Of a DNA stretch of 15,115 nt, positions 5,725 to 12,219 are shown in pieces. The translations under genes and the position numbers were made by a program. The notes beneath the pieces were generated by a model. That model ran no database searches. It was not told the origin of the DNA and worked only from the letters and a program-made list of their open reading frames with translations. Origin of the DNA: Actinomycetota bacterium (GTDB lineage Bacteria > Actinomycetota > Thermoleophilia > Gaiellales > Gaiellaceae); contig VAXK01000025.1 in assembly GCA_005885565.1 (NCBI GenBank), positions 1-15,115 of the forward strand. The letters are read 5' to 3'. Each line of letters starts with the position of its first letter. Position 1 is the first letter of the stretch.

Positions 5725-8594
5725 GCGCGCGGCACTCGACACATGGGCCAGACGTCGCACCAGGTGGGGCACTGGTCGCCCTTGGGGTCGTGGCGCACGT
5801 CGCCGGACTGGATCCGGTGCGAGTAGGTCGCCGCCCGCTCGCGCGCGGCCTCGATCTGCGCCCAGAACTCCTCCTCGCCGAGGTAGTCGCGCTTCGAGAA
5901 GCCGGGCACGTCCTCCTCGGCCTCGGCGCGCAGCATCCCGCGCGCGCTCCGCCGGCCGGCGAGCGCGCGGTAGACCCCGCCGAGCGGCTCGATCCCGACG
6001 AGGTCGCGGAGCACGAGCATGTAGAGCGGGACCTGGAGCCGGAGCTCGGTGTCGATCGCCCGCGCCGAGTGGACGCTCTTGCCCGACTTGTAGTCCTGGA
6101 CGATCCCGCGCGCCGAGAACGGGTCGACGTCGATCCGGTCGATCTTCCCGGAGAGGTGCAGGCCGGGCTCGAGCTCGAGCCCGCGTTGCAGCTCGGGCGC
6201 CGAGCGCTCCGACCCGAACGAGACCTCGAGCTTGCGCGGGACGAGCGCGAGCTCCGAGCGGGCCTCGTCGCGGACGAACTGCTCGAGGTCGCGCCAGAGG
6301 GTCTCCTCGAGCTCCGCCGCCTCCAGCTCGGTCAGCTCGAGCCGCACGCCGCCGCGGAGCGCCTCGTCGAGGCAGCGGCGCAGGAAGCCGACCGCCTCCT
6401 CGACCCGCTCCGGCGGCACGCGCTCGGCCCCGAGCTCCTTCGGGAGTCCGGAGTAGAAGCGGAAGAGCGTCTGGTGCGCGACCTGGCCGCGCAGCATCGC
6501 GTCGGCCTCCGCGTCGATCGTCTTCGGGTCGACGACGCGCTCGAAGAGCCACGCGGAGGAGCAGTCGGCGAAGCGCTCGAGCTCCGTCGCACCGAAGACC
6601 GTGCGGGCGCCGAACCAGGCGCGGACGGCGGGGTTCCGGAGCACGGTCGGCCGGTCGAAGGCGAGCCGTGCGCGGTGCAGGCGCCGTCCCCAGTCGTTCG
6701 CCTCGGCGAGCGCCGCGGCCGTGTCCGGCTCGGTCACGGCCAGCTGGGCCACGGCCCGCAACCGTTCCCGCTCGCTCGGCGCCGACTCGAGCGGCCAGGT
6801 GAGCGCGGAAAGCGCTCGGCGGCGCGTCCAGCGGACGACGTCGTCGTGCGGGAAGAGCGAGACGACCTCGTCCCAGAACTCGCGGACGAGGTAGAGGCGG
6901 TTCGTCGCGCGCGTGCAGGCGGTGTAGAAGAGGTAGCGGTCGCGCGACACCTCGTCGGGCCGCTCGAGCCTCCGCCCGAGCGCGTGCCGCCGCTCGTCGT
7001 CGAGGAACGGCGAACCCCGCCCGCGGCGCGGGAGAATTCCCTCCTCGAGGCCGAGGACGAAGACGACGTCGAACCGGCGCGTGCGGGCGCGCATGAGGTC
7101 GAGCACGGCGACCTGGCCCTGCTCGCCCGCCGCCGCGCCGCGCACCGTCGCCCGCTCGAGCGCGCCGACGAGGATCTCCGGCCCGATCTCCTCGCCGCAC
7201 GCCGCGAGCTCCTCGAGCAGACGGAGCGCGGCGTCGTAGACGCGCAGGTCGTCACGCGGCTGCTCCCCGACGGGCGGCGCCTCGAGCCCGTACGCCGCGC
7301 GCAGCATCGTCTCGACGAGACGGCGCGTGCCCTCGAGCGGCGAGTCGGCAGCGCGCAGCTCGCCCAGCACGGGCGGCGAGGCGCCGCGCAGCCGCTCGGC
7401 CTCCTCCTCCACGCGGGCGGGGTTGTCGATCGCGCGGCCGCGCAGTCGTCCCTCCACGAAGTCGACCGCAGCCCGGGTGAGGCCGGAGAAGGGCGAGCGG
7501 AGGAAGGCGAACAGGTCCTTCCGCGTCCCGTCGAGCCATACGAAGCGGAGGACGGAGAGGAGCGCGTGGCCGAACGCCGTCTGGCCGAGCCGCGGGCGGT
7601 CCTCGACGGCGTACGGGACGCCGAGGGTCGAGAGCGCGGTCTCGAGCGGGGCGCGCCAGCGCTCGAGCGCGGGGCACACGACGGCGACCCGGTCGGCCGG
7701 GACGCCGCCGCGGATCAGCTCGAGGAGCTCCTCGCCGACGAGCTCGAGGACGCCGCGGACGCCCGCGCCCTCGAAGAAGCGGATCGTCCCCTCGAGCTCG
7801 GGCGGATCGGCGCCGGGCCCCTCGAAGAGCGAGCGCTCGAGGTACGCGAGCGCCGGCGCGTGCGCGCGCGGCCCGGCGGCGGGGGGCAGCTCCTCGATCC
7901 GGTCGTCGGCGAGGCGCGAGAGGTCCTCGGCCGTCCGCCGCAGCGAGGCGAACGCGACGCGGCCGGGTTCGTACGGCAGCGAGACGCAGACCTCCGCGCG
8001 GCCGGCGAGCGCCTCGAGGAGCGTCCACTGCGCCCCCGTCAGATCCTCGAACCCGTACGCGAAGACCGGCTCGCCGTGCCAGGCGTCGAGGTCGTGCCCG
8101 AGCCGCTCCGCGGCGCGCCTGCGCTGGACGTCGCGGTCCCAGAGGTCGAGCCGATCGAGCTCGGCGCGGTACGCCGCATAGAGCCGCGCGAGGTCGCCGC
8201 CGAGGTCGTCCGGCTCGACGAGGGCCGACTCGAGCTCGCCGAGCGTGCCGAGCAGCGAGTCGGCGAAGCCGCCGAAGCGCGCGGAGCGCCCGAGCCCGTC
8301 GAGCTCGGTCGAGGCGATCGTCCGGCGCACCGCGAGGAGCCGCTGGACGTCGCTCGCCACCGCCCTACGGGTCGTGGCGCCGGCGGCGATGCGCGCGAAG
8401 AGGTCGTCGAAGGTGCCGATGTCCCCGCCCAGGAGGCCGTGGCAGCGGGCGAGGAGCTCGCGTTCGACGCGGTCGACGTCCGGCCGCCCTGGCACGATCA
8501 GGTACGGATCGTGGTCGAGCGCGGCCACGTACCGGTCGAGGAGCAGCTCGACCTTGCCCGCGTTCGCAGGCCCGACGATCAACTTCAGCCCCAC
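5721..8594 (-). CDS. addB: Helicase-like/PD-(D/E)XK nuclease, AddB-like subunit
   Basis: A 957-aa partner of the downstream helicase. The N-terminal helicase-like half opens LKLIVGPANAGKVELLLDRY. Its P-loop (8-15) ends GKV instead of GKT/S, suggesting a degenerate ATP site. VVFVLGLEEGILPRR (510-524) and FYTACTRATNRLYLV (556-570) are AddB-like signatures. The C-terminal nuclease has H707, D819, D834 and K836 (QDYKSGK), framed by C678 and C942-X3-C946-X5-C952, the Fe-S cluster pattern of AddB and Cas4-type nucleases. The frame is open to 8711, but the extra 39 codons are repeat sequence. GTG at 8592-8594 is chosen because homology starts there and a -10 TACGAT lies 6 nt upstream. The stop overlaps the next ATG. 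An AdnA-like identity is the alternative. Confidence 0.88.
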   Translation of the reverse strand: MGLKLIVGPANAGKVELLLDRYVAALDHDPYLIVPGRPDVDRVERELLARCHGLLGGDIGTFDDLFARIAAGATTRRAVASDVQRLLAVRRTIASTELDGLGRSARFGGFADSLLGTLGELESALVEPDDLGGDLARLYAAYRAELDRLDLWDRDVQRRRAAERLGHDLDAWHGEPVFAYGFEDLTGAQWTLLEALAGRAEVCVSLPYEPGRVAFASLRRTAEDLSRLADDRIEELPPAAGPRAHAPALAYLERSLFEGPGADPPELEGTIRFFEGAGVRGVLELVGEELLELIRGGVPADRVAVVCPALERWRAPLETALSTLGVPYAVEDRPRLGQTAFGHALLSVLRFVWLDGTRKDLFAFLRSPFSGLTRAAVDFVEGRLRGRAIDNPARVEEEAERLRGASPPVLGELRAADSPLEGTRRLVETMLRAAYGLEAPPVGEQPRDDLRVYDAALRLLEELAACGEEIGPEILVGALERATVRGAAAGEQGQVAVLDLMRARTRRFDVVFVLGLEEGILPRRGRGSPFLDDERRHALGRRLERPDEVSRDRYLFYTACTRATNRLYLVREFWDEVVSLFPHDDVVRWTRRRALSALTWPLESAPSERERLRAVAQLAVTEPDTAAALAEANDWGRRLHRARLAFDRPTVLRNPAVRAWFGARTVFGATELERFADCSSAWLFERVVDPKTIDAEADAMLRGQVAHQTLFRFYSGLPKELGAERVPPERVEEAVGFLRRCLDEALRGGVRLELTELEAAELEETLWRDLEQFVRDEARSELALVPRKLEVSFGSERSAPELQRGLELEPGLHLSGKIDRIDVDPFSARGIVQDYKSGKSVHSARAIDTELRLQVPLYMLVLRDLVGIEPLGGVYRALAGRRSARGMLRAEAEEDVPGFSKRDYLGEEEFWAQIEAARERAATYSHRIQSGDVRHDPKGDQCPTWCDVWPMCRVPRA

Positions 8595-8600
8595 CGGCCT

Positions 8601-8606
8601 ATCGTA
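8601..8606 (-). promoter_or_regulatory. Putative -10 element of the addB-addA-qor operon
   Basis: On the minus strand this reads TACGAT, a good TANNNT match, ending 6 nt before the GTG start of addB. The predicted transcript starts at the G of GTG (leaderless). No Shine-Dalgarno and no clear -35 are visible. Confidence 0.55.
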
Positions 8607-8654
8607 GTTCTGCCGCCTGACGCCTCTGGCCTGCGCCTTCGCGAAAGAGCCGCA

Positions 8655-8713
8655 TCGACCGGTCATTTCAGACGGGCGCGCGAGGCCCGGTGCCAGGCAC
8701 GTGCCTGGCACCG
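8655..8713 (-). repeat. Hairpin-plus-box repeat, copy 2, with a 26-bp perfect palindrome (upstream of addB)
   Basis: In addB orientation, a perfect 26-bp palindrome (8688-8713, core GTGCCAGGCAC joined to GTGCCTGGCAC) is followed by a small 5-bp stem (8674-8678 with 8686-8690, partly overlapping the palindrome) and then CGTCTGAAAT and GACCGGTCGA. The box matches copy 1 over about 22 of 24 positions (8655-8678 against 1304-1327). The TCAGGACGTGC end shared by copies 1 and 3 is missing here and is replaced by the palindrome. Confidence 0.7.
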
Positions 8714-8731
8714 AAACCGAGTAAGGAGCGC

Positions 8732-8764
8732 GAAAAACAAGAGAGGCGGGTTTCCCCGCCTCTC
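8732..8764 (-). terminator. Rho-independent terminator of the 65-aa zinc-ribbon gene
   Basis: On the minus strand a 10-bp perfect stem, GAGAGGCGGG paired with CCCGCCTCTC (8755-8764 and 8741-8750), closes a 4-nt loop and is followed by TTGTTTTT. It begins 23 nt after the TAA stop at 8788-8790. It is the only clear intrinsic terminator I see in the window. Confidence 0.9.
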
Positions 8765-8787
8765 CAGCTAAGAGCCGAATCGGCGCC

Positions 8788-8985
8788 TTAGGCCGCTACG
8801 GCCTTCGGCTTGCGGCCGCGGCGGGCGACCGCGTGGCCGGGCAGGTTCCCGGCGCAGTCGTCACAGAGGTCGGCCTGCTTCGCTCCACGGCGTGCGTCCG
8901 AATAGGTCAGACGCAACGTCGCTCCCTTGTTGTCGCCGACTTCCTTCGCGCAGTTGTCACAAACGAGCACGGTCTTTCGAGCCAA
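8788..8985 (-). CDS. Small zinc-ribbon protein with a basic RGR tail
   Basis: A 65-aa protein with CDNC (C9, C12) and CDDC (C41, C44), which would bind one zinc ion as a ribbon or treble clef, followed by a basic tail ARRGRKPKA. RGRKP resembles an AT-hook or the RGR minor-groove motif of Lsr2, so a DNA-binding, nucleoid-associated role is plausible but inferred. The TTG start is supported by the best Shine-Dalgarno in the window, AAGGAGG at 5 nt spacing. An intrinsic terminator follows, suggesting a strongly expressed unit. It lies 57 nt downstream of the topoisomerase IB gene on the same strand and could be cotranscribed or use its own promoter there. I do not recognise a named family. Confidence 0.85.
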   Translation of the reverse strand: MARKTVLVCDNCAKEVGDNKGATLRLTYSDARRGAKQADLCDDCAGNLPGHAVARRGRKPKAVAA

Positions 8986-8990
8986 TGGTT

Positions 8991-8997
8991 CCTCCTT
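8991..8997 (-). promoter_or_regulatory. Strong Shine-Dalgarno deciding a TTG start
   Basis: AAGGAGG on the minus strand, 5 nt before TTG at 8983-8985. It is notable because nearly all other genes here lack such a site. Confidence 0.85.
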
Positions 8998-9017
8998 CGC
9001 GGGGCCGAAACATCTTG

Positions 9018-9023
9018 AGCTTA
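9018..9023 (-). promoter_or_regulatory. Possible -10 element for the zinc-ribbon gene
   Basis: TAAGCT on the minus strand lies in the AT-richer 57-nt gap after topoisomerase IB. It would give a leader of about 25 nt that includes the Shine-Dalgarno. No clear -35 is seen. Confidence 0.3.
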
Positions 9024-9042
9024 ACGAAAAAGCCTCGGGGAA

Positions 9043-10062
9043 TCACGCGGCAGCGCGGCTGCGGCGAATTCGCCATGACCTGAGCAGGCTGAGCAGACCT
9101 TGCTCCTCGACGTCGAGGCCGATATCCCGTGCGCCGACGATGCGCAAATGCCGCGGGCGGAAATCGTCGATCGTGCGGCCGTCGAGGTACTGCTCCACGA
9201 CGGCCGGGCTCACGTACGAGGCGCGGGTGACCGCGGGCGTGTTTCCGAGCCGCTCGGCCACGCGGCGCATGACGGCGGCCACCGCGCGCTTCTGGCCCAG
9301 AGCCGTGTCGGGAGGGTCGCCGAGCTCGGCGAAGGCGATGGCCGCCTCGAGCGTGCCGCCCCACGTCCGGAAATCCTTCGCCGTGAATTCGTCCCCCATG
9401 CAGCGCTGGATGTACTCGTTGAGCTTGCGACCGGTGAGGTTGTAGAGCTCGGCGTCGCACGCGTAGCGAAAGAGCTGCCTGCCTCCGCGAACCTGGAGCA
9501 AGTCCTTCACGGCGGCCGCGATCTCGATGTCGACGAGCGCCGTACGCACCTTGAAGCCGTGCTTCGTGCGAAAGCGAAACGAGACCCGCCTTCCACGCAC
9601 GCTCACGTGCCGCTTCGTCAACGTCGTGACGCCGTACGTGTTCGACTCGCGGACGTAGCGCTCCGACCCGACGCGAAACCACGTGAGGTTGATCAGGCGC
9701 ACGGCAATCGCGGCCACCCGATCCTGGTCGAGCGGATCCCGGGTCATGTGCTCGCCCATCGCCTGCCTCAGATCCGGTAGCTGCTCCGCGAACCGGATCA
9801 GCTTGTCGTACTTCGCCTGCTCCTGCTGCGCCCGGAACTCGGGGTGGTAGAGATACTGGCGCCGGCCGGCTTTGTCGATGCCGGTCGCCTGGAGATTCGC
9901 CCCCGGCCGCGACGAGATCCACACGTCGCGCCAGGCCGGCGGAATGACGAGCGCCTCGATTCGCGCCAGCTTCGCCGGGTCGATGATGCGGTTTCCGCGC
10001 GCGTCGAAGTAGCGGAACCGTCCGCGCGAACCCACCCTCCGCCAGCCACCCCTCCTCGGCAT
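9043..10062 (-). CDS. DNA topoisomerase IB (poxvirus-type)
   Basis: A 339-aa type IB topoisomerase that relaxes supercoils through a 3'-phosphotyrosyl intermediate. The N-terminal domain (FRYFDARGNRIIDP, then IEALVIPPAWRDVWI) and catalytic domain are both complete. Candidate catalytic residues by alignment to the vaccinia enzyme are R130 (WFRVGSERY), K167 (RTKHGF), R232 (KDFRTWGGT), N274 (GNTPAV) and nucleophile Y283 (RASYVSP). The vaccinia His is Asn here, which I believe is usual in the bacterial branch. The ATG at 10060-10062 is the only good start near the family N-terminus; it has no Shine-Dalgarno. The gene diverges from the dehydrogenase with only 24 nt between the chosen start codons, and is followed by the zinc-ribbon gene. 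Confidence 0.94.
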   Translation of the reverse strand: MPRRGGWRRVGSRGRFRYFDARGNRIIDPAKLARIEALVIPPAWRDVWISSRPGANLQATGIDKAGRRQYLYHPEFRAQQEQAKYDKLIRFAEQLPDLRQAMGEHMTRDPLDQDRVAAIAVRLINLTWFRVGSERYVRESNTYGVTTLTKRHVSVRGRRVSFRFRTKHGFKVRTALVDIEIAAAVKDLLQVRGGRQLFRYACDAELYNLTGRKLNEYIQRCMGDEFTAKDFRTWGGTLEAAIAFAELGDPPDTALGQKRAVAAVMRRVAERLGNTPAVTRASYVSPAVVEQYLDGRTIDDFRPRHLRIVGARDIGLDVEEQGLLSLLRSWRIRRSRAAA

Positions 10063-10068
10063 GTGTGA

Positions 10069-10078
10069 GCGCTAGTGT
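10069..10078. promoter_or_regulatory. Compact divergent promoter region, topoisomerase IB / dehydrogenase
   Basis: Rightward, TAGTGT (10073-10078) is a TANNNT hexamer 8 nt before the GTG at 10087. Leftward, TAGCGC (10074-10069) lies 6 nt before the topoisomerase ATG and matches except for its last base. The two hexamers overlap in a shared TA (inside a CTAG), so one site may fire in both directions. -35 elements would lie inside the opposing coding sequences; none is convincing. Confidence 0.4.
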
Positions 10079-10086
10079 CCGCAGCC

Positions 10087-11157
10087 GTGACGCAGCAAAC
10101 GATCGTCGTGCTCGACGGCGACGAGACCGGGCAGGAGCTGCTGGAGGAAGCGCTGCGGGTTCTCGCTCGCGACGTGACCGGCCTCGAGCTCGACTTCCCC
10201 CGCTTCGACCTCTCGCTCGAGAACCGGCGCGCGACACAGAACGGCGTCGTCCACGAGGCCGCGGCGGCGATCCGCGAGGCCGGTTTCGGCCTGAAGGCGG
10301 CGACGATCACCCCCGAAGGACGCGACGACGTCGGCTCGCCGAACCGCATCCTGCGCGAGGAGATCGGCGGCAAGGTGATCGTGCGGACCGGCCGCCGGAT
10401 TCCCGGGGTCGTGCCGCTCGGCGGGGTGCACGCGCCGATCTCGATCGTGCGCATGGCCGTCGGCGACGCGTACGGCGCGACCGAGTGGCGCGAAGGCGAA
10501 GGCGACGACGAGGTCGCGCTGAGGACCGAGCGGATCGAGCGCCGGATCTGCCACGCCGTGGCGGAGTACGCCTTCCGGCACGCGGAGCGCACGGGCGCGA
10601 AGGTCTTCGGCGGGCCGAAGTACACGGTCAGCCCCGTCTACGAGGGGATGCTGAAGGAGGAGATGGACGCGGCCGCCGAGCGCCATCCCGACGTGCAGTA
10701 CGAGCCGCAGCTCATCGACGCCACCTTCGCGCTCCTCGTCGCCTCGAGCGGAGCGCCGCTCGTCATCCCCGCGCTGAACCGCGACGGCGACATCCTCTCC
10801 GACCTCGTCCTCCCCCTCTTCGGCTCGATCGCCGGCTCGGAGTCGCTGCTCGTCGCCTTCGACGACGACTTCGTCCCGAGCGCGGTCATGGCGGAGGCCG
10901 CGCACGGAACCGCGCCGTCGCTCCGGGGCAAGGACGTCGCGAACCCGATGGCGATGATCCTCGCCGGCGCGGCGCTCCTCGCCCACGGCGACGAGGAGGC
11001 GCAGCAGGCCGGCCGTGCGATCCGCGAGTCGTGCCTCGAGGCGGTCGCGGACGGCGTCCGCACCGCCGACCTCGGCGGCCACGCCGGGACCACAGAGTTC
11101 ACGGACGAGGTCATCCGCCGCGTGCGCTCGAAGCTCGAGGTGTGGGCGACGCTCTGA
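10087..11157 (+). CDS. Isocitrate/isopropylmalate dehydrogenase family protein
   Basis: A 356-aa (from GTG 10087) NAD(P)-dependent beta-decarboxylating dehydrogenase, oxidising isocitrate, 3-isopropylmalate or a related 2-hydroxy acid in the cytoplasm. It opens TIVVLDGDETGQELLEEAL. Substrate and metal residues fit the family: R88 and R100, K178-Y179, D211, and D235/D239 in NRDGDILSD (231-239). The cofactor loop is EAAHGTAPSLRGKDVANP (270-287). No leu or TCA neighbour is present, so the substrate cannot be assigned; the EAAHGTAP loop and AATITPEG segment differ from classical LeuB. A GTG at 10075 is in frame and would add four residues; 10087 is preferred because homology starts there and a -10 TAGTGT lies 8 nt upstream. 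No Shine-Dalgarno is seen. Confidence 0.88.
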   Translation: MTQQTIVVLDGDETGQELLEEALRVLARDVTGLELDFPRFDLSLENRRATQNGVVHEAAAAIREAGFGLKAATITPEGRDDVGSPNRILREEIGGKVIVRTGRRIPGVVPLGGVHAPISIVRMAVGDAYGATEWREGEGDDEVALRTERIERRICHAVAEYAFRHAERTGAKVFGGPKYTVSPVYEGMLKEEMDAAAERHPDVQYEPQLIDATFALLVASSGAPLVIPALNRDGDILSDLVLPLFGSIAGSESLLVAFDDDFVPSAVMAEAAHGTAPSLRGKDVANPMAMILAGAALLAHGDEEAQQAGRAIRESCLEAVADGVRTADLGGHAGTTEFTDEVIRRVRSKLEVWATL

Positions 11158-11199
11158 CGAGGGGTTGCACCGCCGCGCGCTGCGTCCCACTCTGCGTTC

Positions 11200-11517
11200 G
11201 TGCGGCGCGCCTTCTTCGTCCTCGCGGCTCTGCTCGCTTTGCTCTACAGCGGGCTCAGCCCGCAGGTCTTCGCGGCTGCGCTCATCCTGGCCTTCGGCGT
11301 CCGGCTCGCCTACGTGCTCCTGCGCCGGCGGGCACGGCGGCCGCTCCTCTCCGGGTGGATCTTCGTCATCGCGCTCGGCCTGCTCCTGACGGCCGCGGCG
11401 GGATCCCACGGCCGGCACATGCGCCGCGCGAACGCGGCCGCGGTACGCCAGCGCGTCGTCGCGAACGGCTCCGAGGCTCGACTGGTGGGACACGGAAGGC
11501 GCGCGGCAAGCGCCTGA
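11200..11517 (+). CDS. Small membrane protein, probably frameshifted near its 3' end
   Basis: A 105-aa frame from a GTG start, with three likely membrane segments: roughly residues 4-17, 22-41 and 52-67 (GWIFVIALGLLLTAAAG). A basic segment HMRRANAAAVRQRVVANGSE follows. After Glu92 (GAG at 11473-11475) third codon positions stop being G/C (GCT, CGA, GGA, GGA, GCA), and the frame ends at TGA 11515. At the same point the +1 frame takes on coding character and continues to 11641. I therefore think the intact protein was about 146 residues and that the last 13 residues of this frame are not native. It lies 42 nt after the dehydrogenase stop. A weak -10-like CACTCT is 6 nt before the start. I do not recognise the family. 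Confidence 0.55.
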   Translation: MRRAFFVLAALLALLYSGLSPQVFAAALILAFGVRLAYVLLRRRARRPLLSGWIFVIALGLLLTAAAGSHGRHMRRANAAAVRQRVVANGSEARLVGHGRRAASA

Positions 11518-11641
11518 CTGGACGAAGCCGCGGTTCCGCGTCTTCGTCGCGCGGGTCTGCCGCCGCGCCGCCGACGAGCACGTCCTCGACGGCGACGGCG
11601 CGATCGAGCCCCGCGCGCTGGACCGGCTCTGGAGTAGCTAA
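11477..11641 (+). pseudogene. Out-of-frame 3' part of the membrane protein gene
   Basis: Read one base later than the upstream frame, this segment gives LDWWDTEGARQAPDWTKPR, then RFRVFVARVCRRAADEHVLD and GDGAIEPRALDRLWSS, ending at TAA 11639-11641. Its third positions are almost all G/C and it has a mixed, globular-looking composition. Its stop overlaps the stop of the convergent HD-GYP gene by two bases, as expected of a genuine gene end in this compact genome. It has no start codon of its own. Removing one G of GAGGCTC at 11473-11479 would join it to the upstream frame. Real mutation, sequencing error and programmed frameshifting are all possible. Confidence 0.55.
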
Positions 11642-12207
11642 GACGCGCGGCGGCGCAGGTCGACGTCGCCCGCGTCCCAAGCGTCCACGAAGGCGCGCAC
11701 GATCGCCGGCTCGAACTGGGTGCCGGAGCAGCGGTCGAGCTCGGCGAGCGCCGCGTCGACGGTGAGCGGCCGACGGAACGGCCGTCCGAAGGTCATCGCG
11801 TCGAAGGCGTCGACGACCGCGAGCAGGCGCGCTTCAGGGGGGATCCTTCCGCCGCTCCGCCCGAGCGGATAGCCGCCGCCGTCCCAGCGCTCGTGGTGGT
11901 AGAGCGCGCAGGCGAGCGTCGCGCGGGCCGGCGCGAGCGTCTGGACGAGCCGCGCGCCGGCAACCGGGTGGTAGTGGATGTGCTCGAGCTCCGGCCTCGT
12001 CAGCGGCCCCGTCTTGCGGAGGATCCTCGTCGGGACCGCGAGCTTCCCGATGTCGTGCAGGAGCGCGCCGATGCGGAGTCGGGTGACCCGCGCCTCGTCC
12101 CAGCCGAGCCGCTCCGCCACCGTGCCGGCGAGCGACGCGACGCGGAGCGAGTGCGCGCCCGAGAACGCATCGCGGGCCTGGAGCGCTTCCGCAAGGGCGA
12201 GAAACAT
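11638..12207 (-). CDS. Stand-alone HD-GYP domain protein (putative cyclic-dinucleotide phosphodiesterase)
   Basis: A 189-aa protein that is almost entirely an HD-GYP domain: SGAHSLRVA with H19, LLHDIGKLAVP with H51-D52 and K55, H80 (HYHP), the signature HHERWDGGGYP (104-114) and DAFDAM (133-138). HD-GYP enzymes hydrolyse c-di-GMP or related dinucleotides; the core residues look intact. There is no receiver, PAS or membrane domain. The ATG at 12205-12207 is preferred over an in-frame TTG at 12216, because it begins the domain directly; neither has a Shine-Dalgarno. It is the last gene of a leftward glycosyltransferase-DedA-HD-GYP operon, 12 nt after the DedA stop, hinting at signalling linked to the envelope. 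Its stop overlaps that of the convergent membrane-protein gene. Confidence 0.9.
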   Translation of the reverse strand: MFLALAEALQARDAFSGAHSLRVASLAGTVAERLGWDEARVTRLRIGALLHDIGKLAVPTRILRKTGPLTRPELEHIHYHPVAGARLVQTLAPARATLACALYHHERWDGGGYPLGRSGGRIPPEARLLAVVDAFDAMTFGRPFRRPLTVDAALAELDRCSGTQFEPAIVRAFVDAWDAGDVDLRRRAS

Positions 12208-12219
12208 GCCAGGCAAGGT

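Noticed and set aside
5725..7200. Extension of the AddA-like frame upstream of 5724
   Set aside because: The extra residues are Arg/Ala-rich and lie over the AddB-like coding region; homology starts at the ATG that overlaps the AddB-like stop.
8688..8713. CRISPR repeat or tRNA-like structure
   Set aside because: There is only one copy, a perfect palindrome with no spacer array and no cloverleaf features.
5646..8771. A 1041-codon rightward open frame antisense to the AddB-like gene
   Set aside because: It has low-complexity Arg/Glu/Ala/Leu-rich translation, no recognisable motif, and is the antisense shadow expected in very GC-rich coding DNA; the opposite strand has clear nuclease motifs.
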